The position numbers and the translations under genes were made by a program. From Bacteroidota bacterium (GTDB lineage Bacteria; Bacteroidota; Bacteroidia; B-17B0; Aurantibacillaceae), in the NCBI GenBank assembly GCA_013288015.1, contig JABDCR010000004.1, positions 21,087 to 85,086 of the forward strand: a stretch of 64,000 nt of DNA, given 5' to 3'. The notes under the pieces are model-generated. The model saw nothing but the letters and a program-made list of their open reading frames with translations, did not search any database and was not told the DNA's origin. Shown here one piece after another: positions 48,671-60,222 of the stretch (position 1 is its first letter; each line of letters begins with the position of its first letter).

Positions 48671-49777
48671 TTATTTATAGCCCACTAATTTTAAAACCTC
48701 GTTTGTAATAACTTCTGCCGCATTTGGCAAAGCCATTTTTGCCATGTTTTGTTTTAGCTCTTGTTGTCTTGCATCATCGGCAATTAGCTTAACAGCCTCG
48801 TTTACTAATTTGCTCGATGCTTCAGTATCTTTTACTAAAATGGCTGCATTTTTATTTACTAACGACATGGCATTTTTAGTTTGATGATCTTCTGCCGCAG
48901 TAGGCAGCGGAACTAAAATACAAGGCTTTTGAATGATGCATAATTCTGAAATAGCACCCGCACCCGCACGAGATACCACGCAATCTGCCACGGCATAAGC
49001 CAAATCCATACGGGTAATAAAATCAACTGCTTTTATATTTTTATCTGTGAATGGAGCTGTTTGTTGTTTAGCAGTATCAATATAAATTTTACCTGTTTGC
49101 CAAACCAACTGAATGTTGTTGTCGGCTAACTGTTGTAAACCCTTACCCATAGCCTCGTTGATACCCTTAGCACCAAGACTTCCACCAACAACTAAAATGA
49201 TTTTTTTGTTTCCGTCTAAATTGAAAAATTTTAAACCTTCCTCACGTTTATCAGCTACTTGTCGTAAATCTTGTCTAACCGGGTTTCCGGTCAAAATAAT
49301 TTTTTCTTTCGGAAAAAATTTGTCCATGCCCTCATAAGCCACACAAATTTTACTAACCTTTTTTGAAAGAATTTTATTTGTAATGCCCGGGTATGAATTT
49401 TGTTCTTGAATCAACGTTGCAATGCCTCTTGATGATGCCGCACGTAACATAGGCCCACTGGCATAACCACCCGTGCCTATAACAACATGGGGTTTAAAAT
49501 CATTTAATATTTTTCTTGCTTTTAAAATGCTTGATATAACCTTAAATGGAAAAGATAAATTTGATAATGTGAGCTTGCGTTGCAAACCGCTTATCCAAAG
49601 CCCTATAATTTTGTAACCGGCAGCCGGAACTTTTTCCATTTCCATTCTGCCTTCAGCACCCACAAATAAAATATCTGCATCGGGTACTTGTTTTTTTATT
49701 TGATTAGCAATAGCAACTGCCGGAAAAATATGTCCGCCGGTGCCACCGCCACTCAGTATAACTTTAAGCTGTGGCAA
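48671..49777 (-). CDS. murG: MurG glycosyltransferase
   Basis: VILSGGGTGGHIFPAVAIANQI; VSRAGAGAISELCIIQKPCILVPLPTAAEDHQTKNA. Confidence 0.96.
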   Translation of the reverse strand: MPQLKVILSGGGTGGHIFPAVAIANQIKKQVPDADILFVGAEGRMEMEKVPAAGYKIIGLWISGLQRKLTLSNLSFPFKVISSILKARKILNDFKPHVVIGTGGYASGPMLRAASSRGIATLIQEQNSYPGITNKILSKKVSKICVAYEGMDKFFPKEKIILTGNPVRQDLRQVADKREEGLKFFNLDGNKKIILVVGGSLGAKGINEAMGKGLQQLADNNIQLVWQTGKIYIDTAKQQTAPFTDKNIKAVDFITRMDLAYAVADCVVSRAGAGAISELCIIQKPCILVPLPTAAEDHQTKNAMSLVNKNAAILVKDTEASSKLVNEAVKLIADDARQQELKQNMAKMALPNAAEVITNEVLKLVGYK

Positions 49778-50939
49778 GTTCGCCTCCTTTCTCGGTTTCT
49801 ATTTCTTCTTTGCCATCGTTATCGTAAACTTCGCGGCTAACACTTAAAATAATGCCCACCGAAATACTGGTAAACCAAATAGAAGTTCCTCCCATGCTCA
49901 CTAAAGGCAATGGCTGACCCGTTACCGGAAATAAATTTACCGCGACCGCCATATTTACCATGGCCTGAAAAACCAAACTAAAACTTAAACCAACGGCTAG
50001 TAAACCTCCAAAGGTTTTTTCTGCCTTCCGTAAAATTCGTATCGACCTAAAAAATAAAATAAGATACAAAAATAAAAGTGATAAACCCATAAGTGACCCG
50101 TACTCTTCTATAATAATAGCATATATAAAGTCAGATGCAGCTTGCGGTAAAAAATTCCGTTGTGTGCTGTTGCCCGGGCCAACCCCAAAACCGTATCCAC
50201 GGGCTATAGCAATTTTAGCTTGTTCTGACTGATAATTACTTTGCGAATCTCCACTCGTAAAATTCTCAATACGGGCTTTCCATGTGGCACCCCTGCGCAT
50301 AATATCGGGCTTTACATAAATCACCGTTCCAAAAAGTATCCCGGCTAATAAACCTGCTCCAACAATGGCTCCAATAAATTTTAATGGAACTCTACCAACA
50401 AACATAATAAGCAGGCACGTAAAAAATAATAAAGCAGCTGTAGAAAAGTTTGCCGGAAAAATTAATGCGCAAATTATTCCTACCGGAAGAAGAATGGATT
50501 TTAGGATAACCTTGAAATCATCTAACTGATCTTGTTTTATAGTAAGCATTCGGGCTACAAAAACAATGAGTGCGAGTTTTGCAAAATCGGAGGTTTGAAA
50601 GGTTAAACCAATCCCCGGAATCTCTAGCCAACGATTTGCCTCGCCTGCACTAACACCTTTTAGTAACGTAAATAATAAAAGTGGAATAGAAATAATTAAA
50701 CCAACTTGCGATAAACGCGAAAATAATTTGTAATTAAATTTATGTACTAGGTACATAATTACAAACCCCATTAGGCATATCACCCCGTGCTTTATTAAAA
50801 AGTACTCGGTGTTTCCGCCTTTTGATTTTTGCGCCAATGCGTTACTTGAACTGTATACTACCAATACAGAAATAATGGTAAGTAAAAATACAACCATCCA
50901 AATAACGCGGTCGCCTTTTATATAGTTAGTTAGTTTCAA
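49764..50939 (-). CDS. ftsW: FtsW/RodA/SpoVE family peptidoglycan polymerase
   Basis: Polytopic; GLTFQTSDFAKLALIVFVA, AIIIEEYGSLMG, PLVSMGGTSIWFTSISVGIILSVS. Confidence 0.94.
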   Translation of the reverse strand: MKLTNYIKGDRVIWMVVFLLTIISVLVVYSSSNALAQKSKGGNTEYFLIKHGVICLMGFVIMYLVHKFNYKLFSRLSQVGLIISIPLLLFTLLKGVSAGEANRWLEIPGIGLTFQTSDFAKLALIVFVARMLTIKQDQLDDFKVILKSILLPVGIICALIFPANFSTAALLFFTCLLIMFVGRVPLKFIGAIVGAGLLAGILFGTVIYVKPDIMRRGATWKARIENFTSGDSQSNYQSEQAKIAIARGYGFGVGPGNSTQRNFLPQAASDFIYAIIIEEYGSLMGLSLLFLYLILFFRSIRILRKAEKTFGGLLAVGLSFSLVFQAMVNMAVAVNLFPVTGQPLPLVSMGGTSIWFTSISVGIILSVSREVYDNDGKEEIETEKGGELATA

Positions 50940-50948
50940 TTTTTAATT

Positions 50949-52289
50949 TTAAAGAGAACGAACTGATGATTTGAATTGAGAGCCACGGTCTTCGTAATTT
51001 TGAAACAAATCAAAACTTGCACAAGCTGGCGATAATAAAACCGCATCACCTTTTTTACCCAATTTGTAAGAATAAGAAACTGCTTCGTGCATTGATTGTG
51101 CTTCAACAATAGTTTCAACTGCTGAAGTGAAATTTTCAATCAGCTTAGAGTTATCTACTCCTAAACAAACAATTGCTTTTACTTTACTTTTTACTAAATC
51201 GTAAAGTTGAGTGTAATCGTTTCCTTTATCAACACCACCCATAATTAACACTACAGGTTTAGTCATGCTTTCTAAGGCATACCATACTGAGTTAATATTT
51301 GTAGCTTTTGAATCATTTATAAATTCAATGCCGTTAATGGTTGCAACAACTTCTAAACGGTGTTCTACATTTACAAAATCGCTCAGGCTTTCGCGAACGT
51401 TTTCTTTGCGTACATCAACCAGGCGAGCTGCAATTGCAGATGCCATTGAGTTGTAAACGTTGTGCTTGCCTTGCAGGGCTAATTGTTCTATGGTCATGGT
51501 TATAGGGTTTTGGTTTATATTTATGGTTATTTCGTTTTCGTTTAAATAGGCTCCGTCTTGTTCAATTTTTTTCTTGATAGAAAAAGGATAGCGAGTTGCT
51601 TGAGGATTTACTTGCTCTAAATATTGCATGATGGCCTCGTCATCTGCACAATAAATAAAAGCACCATCGGCGGTTTGGTTTTGCGCTACGCGGAATTTTG
51701 ACATCGCATAATTCTCAAACTTATATTCGTATCTATCTAAATGATCAGGAGTAATATTTAAAAGAATGGCTATATCTGCTTTAAAATCATACATGCCATC
51801 TAACTGAAAACTGCTTAATTCAATAACATAGTAGTCAAAATTTTCAGTAGCTACTTGCCAAGCTAAACTTTTGCCAATGTTGCCTGCTAAGCCTACATTG
51901 TAACCAGCATTAGTAAGTATATGATACGTTAGCATGGTAGTTGTTGTTTTACCATTGCTACCGGTAATGCAAATCTTTTTTGCATTCGTATATCTACCCG
52001 CAAATTCAATTTCAGAAATAACTTTAATGCCTTTTGCTTTTGCTTTTTTTACTAAATCAGCTTTATCAGGGATGCCCGGACTTTTAATTATTTCGCTGGC
52101 GTTTAAAATTTTCTCTTCGGTATGTACGCCCTCTTCAAATGCAATATTGCTTTCTTGCAATGCGGTTTTATATTTTTCTTTTATCTCACCTTTGTCAGAT
52201 ACAAATACATCAAAGCCCTTAGCTTGCGCCAGGATAGCAGCACCCACGCCGCTTTCTCCGCTACCTAATATGACGATACGTTTTTCCAC
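50949..52289 (-). CDS. murD: UDP-N-acetylmuramoylalanine--D-glutamate ligase
   Basis: VILGSGESGVGAAILA, ITGSNGKTTTTMLTYHIL, VEHRLEVVATINGIEFINDSKATN. Confidence 0.96.
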   Translation of the reverse strand: MEKRIVILGSGESGVGAAILAQAKGFDVFVSDKGEIKEKYKTALQESNIAFEEGVHTEEKILNASEIIKSPGIPDKADLVKKAKAKGIKVISEIEFAGRYTNAKKICITGSNGKTTTTMLTYHILTNAGYNVGLAGNIGKSLAWQVATENFDYYVIELSSFQLDGMYDFKADIAILLNITPDHLDRYEYKFENYAMSKFRVAQNQTADGAFIYCADDEAIMQYLEQVNPQATRYPFSIKKKIEQDGAYLNENEITININQNPITMTIEQLALQGKHNVYNSMASAIAARLVDVRKENVRESLSDFVNVEHRLEVVATINGIEFINDSKATNINSVWYALESMTKPVVLIMGGVDKGNDYTQLYDLVKSKVKAIVCLGVDNSKLIENFTSAVETIVEAQSMHEAVSYSYKLGKKGDAVLLSPACASFDLFQNYEDRGSQFKSSVRSL

Positions 52290-53557
52290 TATCTAAGTTT
52301 CAGCGTTACAATGGTTAGTATGGCTAACATGATTCCTATAATCCAAAAACGAGAAACAATTTTTGATTCATGTAAACCACCTTTGTGATAATGGTGATGA
52401 AGAGGTGCCATTTTAAATAAGCGATGTGTTTTTGCGTACTCAAGTCCGTGTTTCTTTTTTCTGATTTTAAAAACAAATACTTGCATTACAACCGAAAGGT
52501 TTTCCACTAAAAAAATTCCGCATAGAATAGGAATTAAAAGTTCTTTGCGGATAGCAATTGCAAATACGGCAATGATCCCACCTAATGCTAAACTTCCGGT
52601 ATCGCCCATAAAAACCTGAGCAGGATATGAATTGTACCAAAGGAAACCAATACAAGCACCCACAAATGCTGCAATAAAAATTACCAACTCACCCGAGTTG
52701 GGGATGTACATAATATTGAGGTAATCGGCAAAAACCATATTACCCGATACATAAGCTAAAATGCCGAGTGTGGTTCCAATAATAGCAGATGTGCCCGTAG
52801 CCAAACCATCCATGCCATCGGTTAAATTTGCTCCGTTAGAAACCGCTGTTACAATTATAATTACAATAGGAATAAAAATTATCCATCCCCATTTATTACA
52901 ATCATTACAAACCCATCCGATTAGATTGTTGTAATCAAACTCATTATTTTTTACAAACGGAATAGTTGTTTTTAATGTTTTGGTTTCTTCAACAGCATAC
53001 TTAGGTGCTTTGTATTCGTTGCCTTGACTTATAGCTACATCGAAAGAAGTAGATTTTGGGCCGCTTGAATAAACACGTTCCTTAATGGTAACTTCCGGAT
53101 TAAAATAAAGTGTAACGCCAACAATTAATCCAATACCAACTTGGCCTATTATTTTAAATCGCCCTTGTAAACCTTCTTTATTTTTTTTGAACACTTTAAT
53201 GTAATCATCCAAAAACCCTATTAAACCAAGCCATACAGTAGATACCAGCATTAAGATGATATATACATTATGAAGTTTTGCAAATAATAAAGTTGGAATG
53301 ATTATAGCAGCAAGAATAATTAAACCACCCATGGTTGGTGTACCTGCTTTTTGTTTTTCGCCGGCTAAACCTAAATCGCGAATAGTTTCGCCAATTTGTT
53401 TGTGACGAATAAAATCGATAATGCGTTTACCAAATACTAAAGAGATAACCAGTGACGTAATTACAGCCATGGCCGCGCGAAACGATATGTACTGAAACAC
53501 ACCTGCACCCGGAAAATCAAAGGCTTTGTGAAGCCATGTAAACAAATAGTAAAACAT
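52289..53557 (-). CDS. mraY: Phospho-N-acetylmuramoyl-pentapeptide transferase
   Basis: [55 protein letters not shown]. Confidence 0.97.
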   Translation of the reverse strand: MFYYLFTWLHKAFDFPGAGVFQYISFRAAMAVITSLVISLVFGKRIIDFIRHKQIGETIRDLGLAGEKQKAGTPTMGGLIILAAIIIPTLLFAKLHNVYIILMLVSTVWLGLIGFLDDYIKVFKKNKEGLQGRFKIIGQVGIGLIVGVTLYFNPEVTIKERVYSSGPKSTSFDVAISQGNEYKAPKYAVEETKTLKTTIPFVKNNEFDYNNLIGWVCNDCNKWGWIIFIPIVIIIVTAVSNGANLTDGMDGLATGTSAIIGTTLGILAYVSGNMVFADYLNIMYIPNSGELVIFIAAFVGACIGFLWYNSYPAQVFMGDTGSLALGGIIAVFAIAIRKELLIPILCGIFLVENLSVVMQVFVFKIRKKKHGLEYAKTHRLFKMAPLHHHYHKGGLHESKIVSRFWIIGIMLAILTIVTLKLR

Positions 53558-55020
53558 TATACGTTAAGTGTTTTTAAGGTTTCTTTTAAAATTTCAAAAT
53601 CATCAAACGGATGTTTTATACCTTTTATCTCCTGATATTTTTCATGCCCTTTACCTGCAATTAAAATAATGTCACCGGGTTTGGCTAACGAACAGGCAGT
53701 TTTTATGGCTTCTTTTCTGTCCGTAATACGTAATGTTTTTTTTGCATCAACCGGATCAATGCCTTTTTGCATTTGATTTAAAATTTCTTCAGGGTTTTCG
53801 CTGCGCGGATTATCAGATGTAAGAATTACTTTGTTGCTAAACTGACAAGCAATCTTCGCCATAATAGGTCGCTTAGTGGCATCTCTGTCTCCACCACAAC
53901 CTGCAAGCGTTACAACCTGCTCGTTACCCGTACGAATTCCTTTTATAGTTTCTAAAACATTTTTTAAAGCATCAGGTGTATGGGCATAATCAACAATGCC
54001 AATAATGCCTGTTTCTGATTTTAAATATTGAAACCTTCCTTCAACTGAATTTAAGGTGCTAAGCGCGGTAAGTATATTGGTAGCATCTTGCTTTAATAAA
54101 ACAGCTACGCTGTAAACAGCTAACACGTTATAAGCATTAAACATGCCTATTAGTTTTACCCAAACTTCTTTGTTATCTATATTTAGTAATAAACCATTTA
54201 AATGATTTTCTACAATACGGCATTTATGGTCGGCTGGAGATTTAAGCGCATAAGTAACACGAGTTGCCTTGGTGTTTTGCAAGATCACCATGCCATTAGC
54301 ATCATCTTTATTAGTTAAAGCAAATGCTTCTTCAGGTAAATTATCGAAGAAAGTTTTTTTAGCTTTAATGTATTCGTCAAATGTTTTGTGGTAGTCTAAA
54401 TGATCGTGTGTAATGTTGGTGAAAACGCCGCCCGCAAAAGTTATTCCGGTCACGCGGTGTTGCACAATAGCATGTGAGCTAACTTCCATAAACACATACT
54501 GACAACCTTTTTCAAGCATTTTGTTCAGCAACTTGTTTAAAGAAATAGCATCGGGTGTTGTATGTGTAGCAACAAGCTCTTCGTTATTAATTTTATTTTT
54601 TACGGTAGATAATAAACCTACTGTATATCCTAATGATTTAAAAAGATTGTATAAAAGTGTAACAGTAGTTGTTTTACCATTAGTGCCGGTAACACCAACT
54701 AATTTTAATTTTTGCGAAGGATTATCATAAAAGTTAGCCGCAATAATTCCTAAAGCATAATTCGCATTCTTAACTTTTACATACGTAATGTTTTCAAGTT
54801 GCATTGTAGGAATTTCTTCACAAACAATTGCAATAGCACCTGTTTCAATGGCTTGTGTAATAAAATTATGTCCATCAACCGCAGTACCTCTTACGGCAAT
54901 AAACAAACTATCTTTTTTTACTTTGCGAGAATCAAATGTTATAGAAGATACCGCCACATTAGTAGTGCCAATTATTTCTTCTAATCCCGCTTTATAAAGT
55001 ATGTCAGTTAATAAACGCAT
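53557..55020 (-). CDS. murE: UDP-MurNAc-tripeptide synthetase
   Basis: [45 protein letters not shown]. Confidence 0.96.
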   Translation of the reverse strand: MRLLTDILYKAGLEEIIGTTNVAVSSITFDSRKVKKDSLFIAVRGTAVDGHNFITQAIETGAIAIVCEEIPTMQLENITYVKVKNANYALGIIAANFYDNPSQKLKLVGVTGTNGKTTTVTLLYNLFKSLGYTVGLLSTVKNKINNEELVATHTTPDAISLNKLLNKMLEKGCQYVFMEVSSHAIVQHRVTGITFAGGVFTNITHDHLDYHKTFDEYIKAKKTFFDNLPEEAFALTNKDDANGMVILQNTKATRVTYALKSPADHKCRIVENHLNGLLLNIDNKEVWVKLIGMFNAYNVLAVYSVAVLLKQDATNILTALSTLNSVEGRFQYLKSETGIIGIVDYAHTPDALKNVLETIKGIRTGNEQVVTLAGCGGDRDATKRPIMAKIACQFSNKVILTSDNPRSENPEEILNQMQKGIDPVDAKKTLRITDRKEAIKTACSLAKPGDIILIAGKGHEKYQEIKGIKHPFDDFEILKETLKTLNV

Positions 55021-57140
55021 TAGCCTAGTGTTAAAACGATTTGAGATCCTCTAGAAAATTTTGTTCCTGCTTCTAATGATTGTTTTTTTACTGCACCAAA
55101 ACCTTGCAGCTTAACATTTAAGCCATTATTTTCTAAAAGAAATAAAGCGTCTTTGGCCGATAAACCTTGTAGGTTTGGTACCATGCCTTTTTTTAATTGC
55201 GTTTCTAAATCAATTCCTTGTAAGGTTATTTTTGTTGAATCAGTGTTACTATTTACAATCCAATTAGATTCGCCTGTCATATTTTTAAACGGAATGTTTA
55301 AATCGGCCAGCACATAATCTAAATCTTGTCTTTTACCTTTAATCATTTCAGGTGCTTTGCTTAGCAAGGGTGTTTTACCTAGATTAATCTCTGTTTGAAA
55401 ATCTAAAGAGCTTGAATAAACTTTTTCAGCTACTTCTTTAAATACGGGTCCTGCTACCAAGGCACCATAATAAGTGCCGTTAGATGGAGAGTTGATAACT
55501 ACAATACAACTATACAATGGCCTTTCTGCCGGAAAATATCCGACAAAAGATGCCTGATAAATGTGACCACCTTGTTTTGTTATATATGAACCACCAACAG
55601 AAATCTGCGCTGTACCTGTTTTGCCTGCCACTTTAAATGCGGTAATGTTTAAACCTTTACCCGAACCTCTTTCAACAACACCTTCTAACATGCGTTTTGC
55701 TTTTTTTACGGTAGATGCTTTTACTATATGCTCATTAATAATTTCGGGCTTATACTTTCTTATTATAACGCCGTTACTAATAACCTCTTTTATAAAACGA
55801 GGTTTTACCATTTGCCCATTATTAGCAATGGCATTATATAATGTAAGCGTTTGTAAAGGGGTAACTAAAACTTCGTATCCATAAGCCATTTGCGGAAGTG
55901 TAAGGCCCGACCAATGTTTATCTTTTACGTTTTTAATAAGTGGTATCCCTTCACCCGGAATGCCTAGGCCAAGTTGTTTACCCAAATTAAAAGTCAATAA
56001 TTTGTCTACAAACTTTTGTGGGTCTTTAGTGTAGTACTTAGTAATAATTTTTGTAGTACCAACGTTCGATGATGTTTCAAAAATTTCCTGTACAGTTAAA
56101 TCCGGTTTTTTTGGAGGATGCGAATCTTTTACTTTTTTATTATAGTACATACACTCACCATTGCCCACATTAAATACATCATCTAAGTCAACATAATCAT
56201 CATCAAGTGCAACTAGTAACGAAGCAAGTTTAAAAGTTGAACCGGGTTCTGTTGGATAACCCATGGCGTAATTCAATCGCTCGCTATACATGCCTGAATC
56301 GGTACGCGTAAGGTTTGCAATGGCACGTATCTCACCGGTTTTTACTTCCATTAAAACAACGCAACCTTGTGCCGCATCATTTTTTACAAGTGCTTTTAAT
56401 AAAGCATTTTCAGCAACGTCTTGTATGTTTACATCAATCGTAGTATAAATATCGTTGCCATCTTTAGGTTCAATTTCATTTTCATCATTAATGGGGCGCC
56501 ACACATCTGCCGCAACTTTTTCCATTAAACGTTTTCCGCTGGTGCCGCGTAAAATAGTATCATAAGCTCCTTCAATGCCAACACGTAAATCGTTACGTGT
56601 ATAACCAATAGTACGTGCTGCTAAAATTTTAAAAGGAAGTTCTCTTTTATTAGTTTGTATATATACTAAGCCCCCACGTTTGCCTTTTTTAAGCAACGGA
56701 AACTTTTTCATCTTTTGTAAATCCCTGTATGAAACATTTCGATGCAACACTACATAACGGTCTTTTGTTTTGCGGGCATCAGCTAATGTTAATTTAAATT
56801 CTTTTTTACTTTTATTAGGAAACATAATAGCTAACTCTTTTGATAATGGACCAACGTATCTGTTAAATGTATCGGGCGTAAGTGCAGGTGCGTTTACATC
56901 CATGCCAACTTCATAGTAGGGTAGGGAGGTTGCTAAAAGATTTTCGTTTACATCAAAAATATTTCCGCGTGATGCTTCAATATTTTCATAAGAGATGGTA
57001 AGTTGTTTAGCTTTCTCGCGCCACGCATCACCTTGCACGTACTGTACTTGCACTATACGGTAAACAATAGAAAGTGCAAACACGCACATAAAAATGTACA
57101 CCAAATAGGTTCTCCACAATATGTCTTTTCTGTTTTCCAA
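55020..57140 (-). CDS. ftsI: Penicillin-binding protein (FtsI/PBP3) with C-terminal PASTA domain
   Basis: YPTEPGSTFKLASL (SxxK), SSNVG, KVAGKTGTAQ; C-terminal PNLQGLSAKDALFLLENNGLNVKLQGFG. Confidence 0.95.
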   Translation of the reverse strand: MENRKDILWRTYLVYIFMCVFALSIVYRIVQVQYVQGDAWREKAKQLTISYENIEASRGNIFDVNENLLATSLPYYEVGMDVNAPALTPDTFNRYVGPLSKELAIMFPNKSKKEFKLTLADARKTKDRYVVLHRNVSYRDLQKMKKFPLLKKGKRGGLVYIQTNKRELPFKILAARTIGYTRNDLRVGIEGAYDTILRGTSGKRLMEKVAADVWRPINDENEIEPKDGNDIYTTIDVNIQDVAENALLKALVKNDAAQGCVVLMEVKTGEIRAIANLTRTDSGMYSERLNYAMGYPTEPGSTFKLASLLVALDDDYVDLDDVFNVGNGECMYYNKKVKDSHPPKKPDLTVQEIFETSSNVGTTKIITKYYTKDPQKFVDKLLTFNLGKQLGLGIPGEGIPLIKNVKDKHWSGLTLPQMAYGYEVLVTPLQTLTLYNAIANNGQMVKPRFIKEVISNGVIIRKYKPEIINEHIVKASTVKKAKRMLEGVVERGSGKGLNITAFKVAGKTGTAQISVGGSYITKQGGHIYQASFVGYFPAERPLYSCIVVINSPSNGTYYGALVAGPVFKEVAEKVYSSSLDFQTEINLGKTPLLSKAPEMIKGKRQDLDYVLADLNIPFKNMTGESNWIVNSNTDSTKITLQGIDLETQLKKGMVPNLQGLSAKDALFLLENNGLNVKLQGFGAVKKQSLEAGTKFSRGSQIVLTLG

Positions 57141-57143
57141 TTT

Positions 57144-57599
57144 CTATTCTTGTACTTTGTTTTTATCTGCTGCTACTTTACTTGATGTGTCCACTACAAT
57201 TTTCATAGGTGGTACTATGGGTTCTTTTAATCCTAATTTTTCAACTGATTTTGCTACTTCACTTTGTTTACTCACAAACATTAAATCAGATTTGGTAGAT
57301 ATATACTCACTACGAAAATCTTTTATCTGCGCGTTTAATTTATTTACCTGCCTTACTTTATCATCGGCCCAATAGCCATTAGCTATATATAGTATTGCAA
57401 TAACTGATAGAAATAAAATAAAAGGAATGTGTTTTAGTACGTTATCGTTACTTAAAAAAGTACCACTAAATACCGTGTTTAAAGATTTTACGATACCACT
57501 TTTCTTTTTTCTTGGGGTCGGTGGAGGTGTCACTGAGGTGGGCTTTGCCTCTTCAATAACTGGTTCTTCGTTTTTTATCTCTTTAAATTTGTTTGCCAC
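57144..57599 (-). CDS. FtsL-like small divisome membrane protein
   Basis: Single TM plus coiled coil between ftsI and rsmH. Confidence 0.75.
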   Translation of the reverse strand: MANKFKEIKNEEPVIEEAKPTSVTPPPTPRKKKSGIVKSLNTVFSGTFLSNDNVLKHIPFILFLSVIAILYIANGYWADDKVRQVNKLNAQIKDFRSEYISTKSDLMFVSKQSEVAKSVEKLGLKEPIVPPMKIVVDTSSKVAADKNKVQE

Positions 57600-57618
57600 T
57601 TTTTATTTTAGGGTTGTC

Positions 57619-58518
57619 TTATACTTTTTCTGCTACTCGTAGTTTAGCACTTCGCGACCTACTATTTCTTTCTATCTCCTTGTCGCCAGGTGTTATTGGT
57701 TTTCTTGTTATTAGTTCAAATGGTCTTGCTATGTTTCCGTAAAAATCTTTTACTGCCTCGCCTTCAAAATTTCCACTCTTTATAAAGTTCTTTACTAACC
57801 TGTCTTCTAATGAGTGGTAACTCATTACTACCAACCTTCCACCCACACTTAAAACTTCTAAAGCCTGTTTCAGCATTTCTTTCAACACATCCATTTCATT
57901 GTTTACTTCTATGCGTAATGCTTGAAACACTTTTGCCAAATACTGATGGTCTTTAAACTTTGGTGTACAAGGCGCAATAATATTTTTTAGCTGCTCTGTA
58001 TTTGTAATAGGCTGTGTAATGCGCGCATCTGTAATCAACTTCACTAATTTGTAAGCATTATCAACTTCGCCATAGCTTCTAAAAATTTGTTTGAGTTGAT
58101 TTTCATCATACTCATTCAACACAGTAGCTGCCGTTTTTTTTGAAGACTGATTCATGCGCATATCCAACTCAGCCTCAAAGCGAATAGAGAAACCTCTATC
58201 TGCAATATCAAACTGATGAGATGATACACCTAGGTCAGCCAATATGCCATCTACTTGTTTAACTTCATACATCCTCAAAAAATTCTTCATGTACATAAAG
58301 TTTTGAGGGATGAAAGTCAAACGCTCATCAGCAGGCAAATTGTTAGCAGCATCTTTATCTTGGTCAAAAGCAAATAACTTTCCCTTGGGGCCAAGCTTTT
58401 CTAAAATTACTTTGCTGTGTCCGCCACCACCAAAAGTCACATCTACATAAACGCCGTCGGGCTTAATACGCAAGCCATCTAAACATTCTTTTAAAAGAAC
58501 GGGCTGATGATAATCCAT
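57619..58518 (-). CDS. rsmH: 16S rRNA (cytosine(1402)-N(4))-methyltransferase
   Basis: YVDVTFGGGGHSKVILEKL, ILADLGVSSHQFD, SYHSLEDRLVKNFIK. Confidence 0.97.
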   Translation of the reverse strand: MDYHQPVLLKECLDGLRIKPDGVYVDVTFGGGGHSKVILEKLGPKGKLFAFDQDKDAANNLPADERLTFIPQNFMYMKNFLRMYEVKQVDGILADLGVSSHQFDIADRGFSIRFEAELDMRMNQSSKKTAATVLNEYDENQLKQIFRSYGEVDNAYKLVKLITDARITQPITNTEQLKNIIAPCTPKFKDHQYLAKVFQALRIEVNNEMDVLKEMLKQALEVLSVGGRLVVMSYHSLEDRLVKNFIKSGNFEGEAVKDFYGNIARPFELITRKPITPGDKEIERNSRSRSAKLRVAEKV

Positions 58519-58992
58519 TTAGTCCTTATCATCATTAAAGTCTATCCCCTCAAAAACATCATCTGCTAATTTTGCTATATCAACATCCTGCGATAAGAAG
58601 TTTTCATACATCTTCTTATCCCATATTTCAATAATGTTGTTGCTGCCTAAAACTTTTATATCGCTCTTAATGTCTGCGTATTCTGATAGTGGTTTTGGAA
58701 TTAGTATACGACCGGTGTTATCTGCTTCGCAATTTGTTGCTCCACCGGTAACTCGTCTAATAAAAATGTCTACATCTTTTTTCAGGCGATTTAGCTTGCC
58801 TAATTTTTTGTTCAGCTTATTCCATTCTTCTAAAGGGTAAAGCGCTAAACATTTTTGATGTAGATTTCTGTTTATAACAAATCCTTTGTCAAATATCTCG
58901 GCCATCTGTTTTTTAAGCGTAACAGGGAACATAAAGCGACCTTTTGCGTCCACTTTACACTCAAATTCACCTATTAAACTATTGATAGCCAT
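58519..58992 (-). CDS. mraZ: Transcriptional regulator MraZ
   Basis: GEFECKVDAKGRFMFPVTLKKQM; first gene of dcw cluster. Confidence 0.96.
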   Translation of the reverse strand: MAINSLIGEFECKVDAKGRFMFPVTLKKQMAEIFDKGFVINRNLHQKCLALYPLEEWNKLNKKLGKLNRLKKDVDIFIRRVTGGATNCEADNTGRILIPKPLSEYADIKSDIKVLGSNNIIEIWDKKMYENFLSQDVDIAKLADDVFEGIDFNDDKD

Positions 58993-59023
58993 TTTATTAT
59001 TGGATTACGACAAAAATAAACAG

Positions 59024-59063
59024 TTTTTACCACCATTTACCACTTACAACCACTTTTTACCAC
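59024..59063 (-). promoter_or_regulatory. Four tandem 10-bp GTGG(T) boxes: putative MraZ operator
   Basis: Minus strand: GTGGTAAAAA GTGGTTGTAA GTGGTAAATG GTGGTAAAAA, 32 bp upstream of mraZ start. Confidence 0.85.
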
Positions 59064-59230
59064 TTTTGTTGAAAAGTTTTCGGCCTCAACATAATTTTGT
59101 GTAAATAAAAAATCTTTACTTAGTGCTTATAAAAGCCTGTTAAATCAGACTTTTTAAAAGATTAGAAGTTTGTTTTTTTGAAGAAAAGGGATTGGAGAAA
59201 TGAACAGGAAATGAACAATTTGAAAAAAAT

Positions 59231-60052
59231 ATGGAAGAGTTTAAAAAAACCATAGACATAGAAAAAATAATAAAAGACAAAAGCCCTTCTTTACACAAGT
59301 GGTTACCACGTTTTTTAATAAATTATTTGAAACGTAAATTGCACGAACACCGCATAAATGAATGTGTTTGGATTAACCGTGATAAGTTTGGCTATGATTT
59401 TAATGATGCATGTTTAAAATATATAGGTGCTAATGTTACCTGGCAAGGTTTAGAAAACTTACCTGAAACAGGCGGAGTAATTTTAGTGGCTAATCATCCG
59501 CTTGGCGGAATAGATGGGCTTGCCATAATACAAGCCGTTACTCAAAAAAGAAAAGATATACGCTCAACTGTAAACGATATTTTAACTAACCTTACTAATT
59601 TCGAAGACCTTTTTGTTGGTGTAAATAAAGTAGGTACAACGTCAGTAGAAGCCTTAAAAGCTATTGATAATTTCTATGCTTCTAATGGTGTATCCATGGT
59701 TTTTCCTGCGGGTTTGGTTAGTCGTAAACAAAATGGAAAAATTGAAGACCTTGAATGGAAAAAAAGTTTTATAACTAAATCTATTCTATATAATAAACCG
59801 GTGTTGCCTGTTTACGTGGATGGAAAAAATTCCCCTTTCTTTTACAATTTTGCGCTTTGGCGAAAACGTTTAGGTATAAAAGCCAATATTGAAATGTTTT
59901 TTTTGCCCGATGAAATGTTTTCATTAAAAAATAAAAATATAAAATTAAAATTTGGAAAGTTAATAATGCCTGATACATTTGACAGAAGTAAAACACATCA
60001 ACAATGGGCGCAAATTGTTAAAGAAAAGGTGTATAAATTAGAAAAGAATTAA
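59231..60052 (+). CDS. Lysophospholipid/1-acylglycerol-phosphate acyltransferase-like (PlsC)
   Basis: VILVANHPLGGIDGLAIIQAV (HPxxxxD), MVFPAGLVSRKQNGKIEDLEWKKSFI. Confidence 0.85.
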   Translation: MEEFKKTIDIEKIIKDKSPSLHKWLPRFLINYLKRKLHEHRINECVWINRDKFGYDFNDACLKYIGANVTWQGLENLPETGGVILVANHPLGGIDGLAIIQAVTQKRKDIRSTVNDILTNLTNFEDLFVGVNKVGTTSVEALKAIDNFYASNGVSMVFPAGLVSRKQNGKIEDLEWKKSFITKSILYNKPVLPVYVDGKNSPFFYNFALWRKRLGIKANIEMFFLPDEMFSLKNKNIKLKFGKLIMPDTFDRSKTHQQWAQIVKEKVYKLEKN

Positions 60053-60222
60053 TAATCAGTCTTTAACTCATTGAAACTGAAGTTTTTTAACAGAAAAACC
60101 CTTGACTTTATCTGTATATTAGTTTACATTTGGTTCGCTCTAAAAAAGTAAAAAACACTATAAGGCATCAAAAATCCTTAACCGTTTTTTAACTTTCGAT
60201 TAAAAATTTACTTATTTTAATA

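Noticed and set aside
53557-57599. Missing murF/ddl in the dcw cluster as a novelty
   Set aside because: Bacteroidota often encode murF and ddl outside the dcw cluster; absence here is not evidence of loss.
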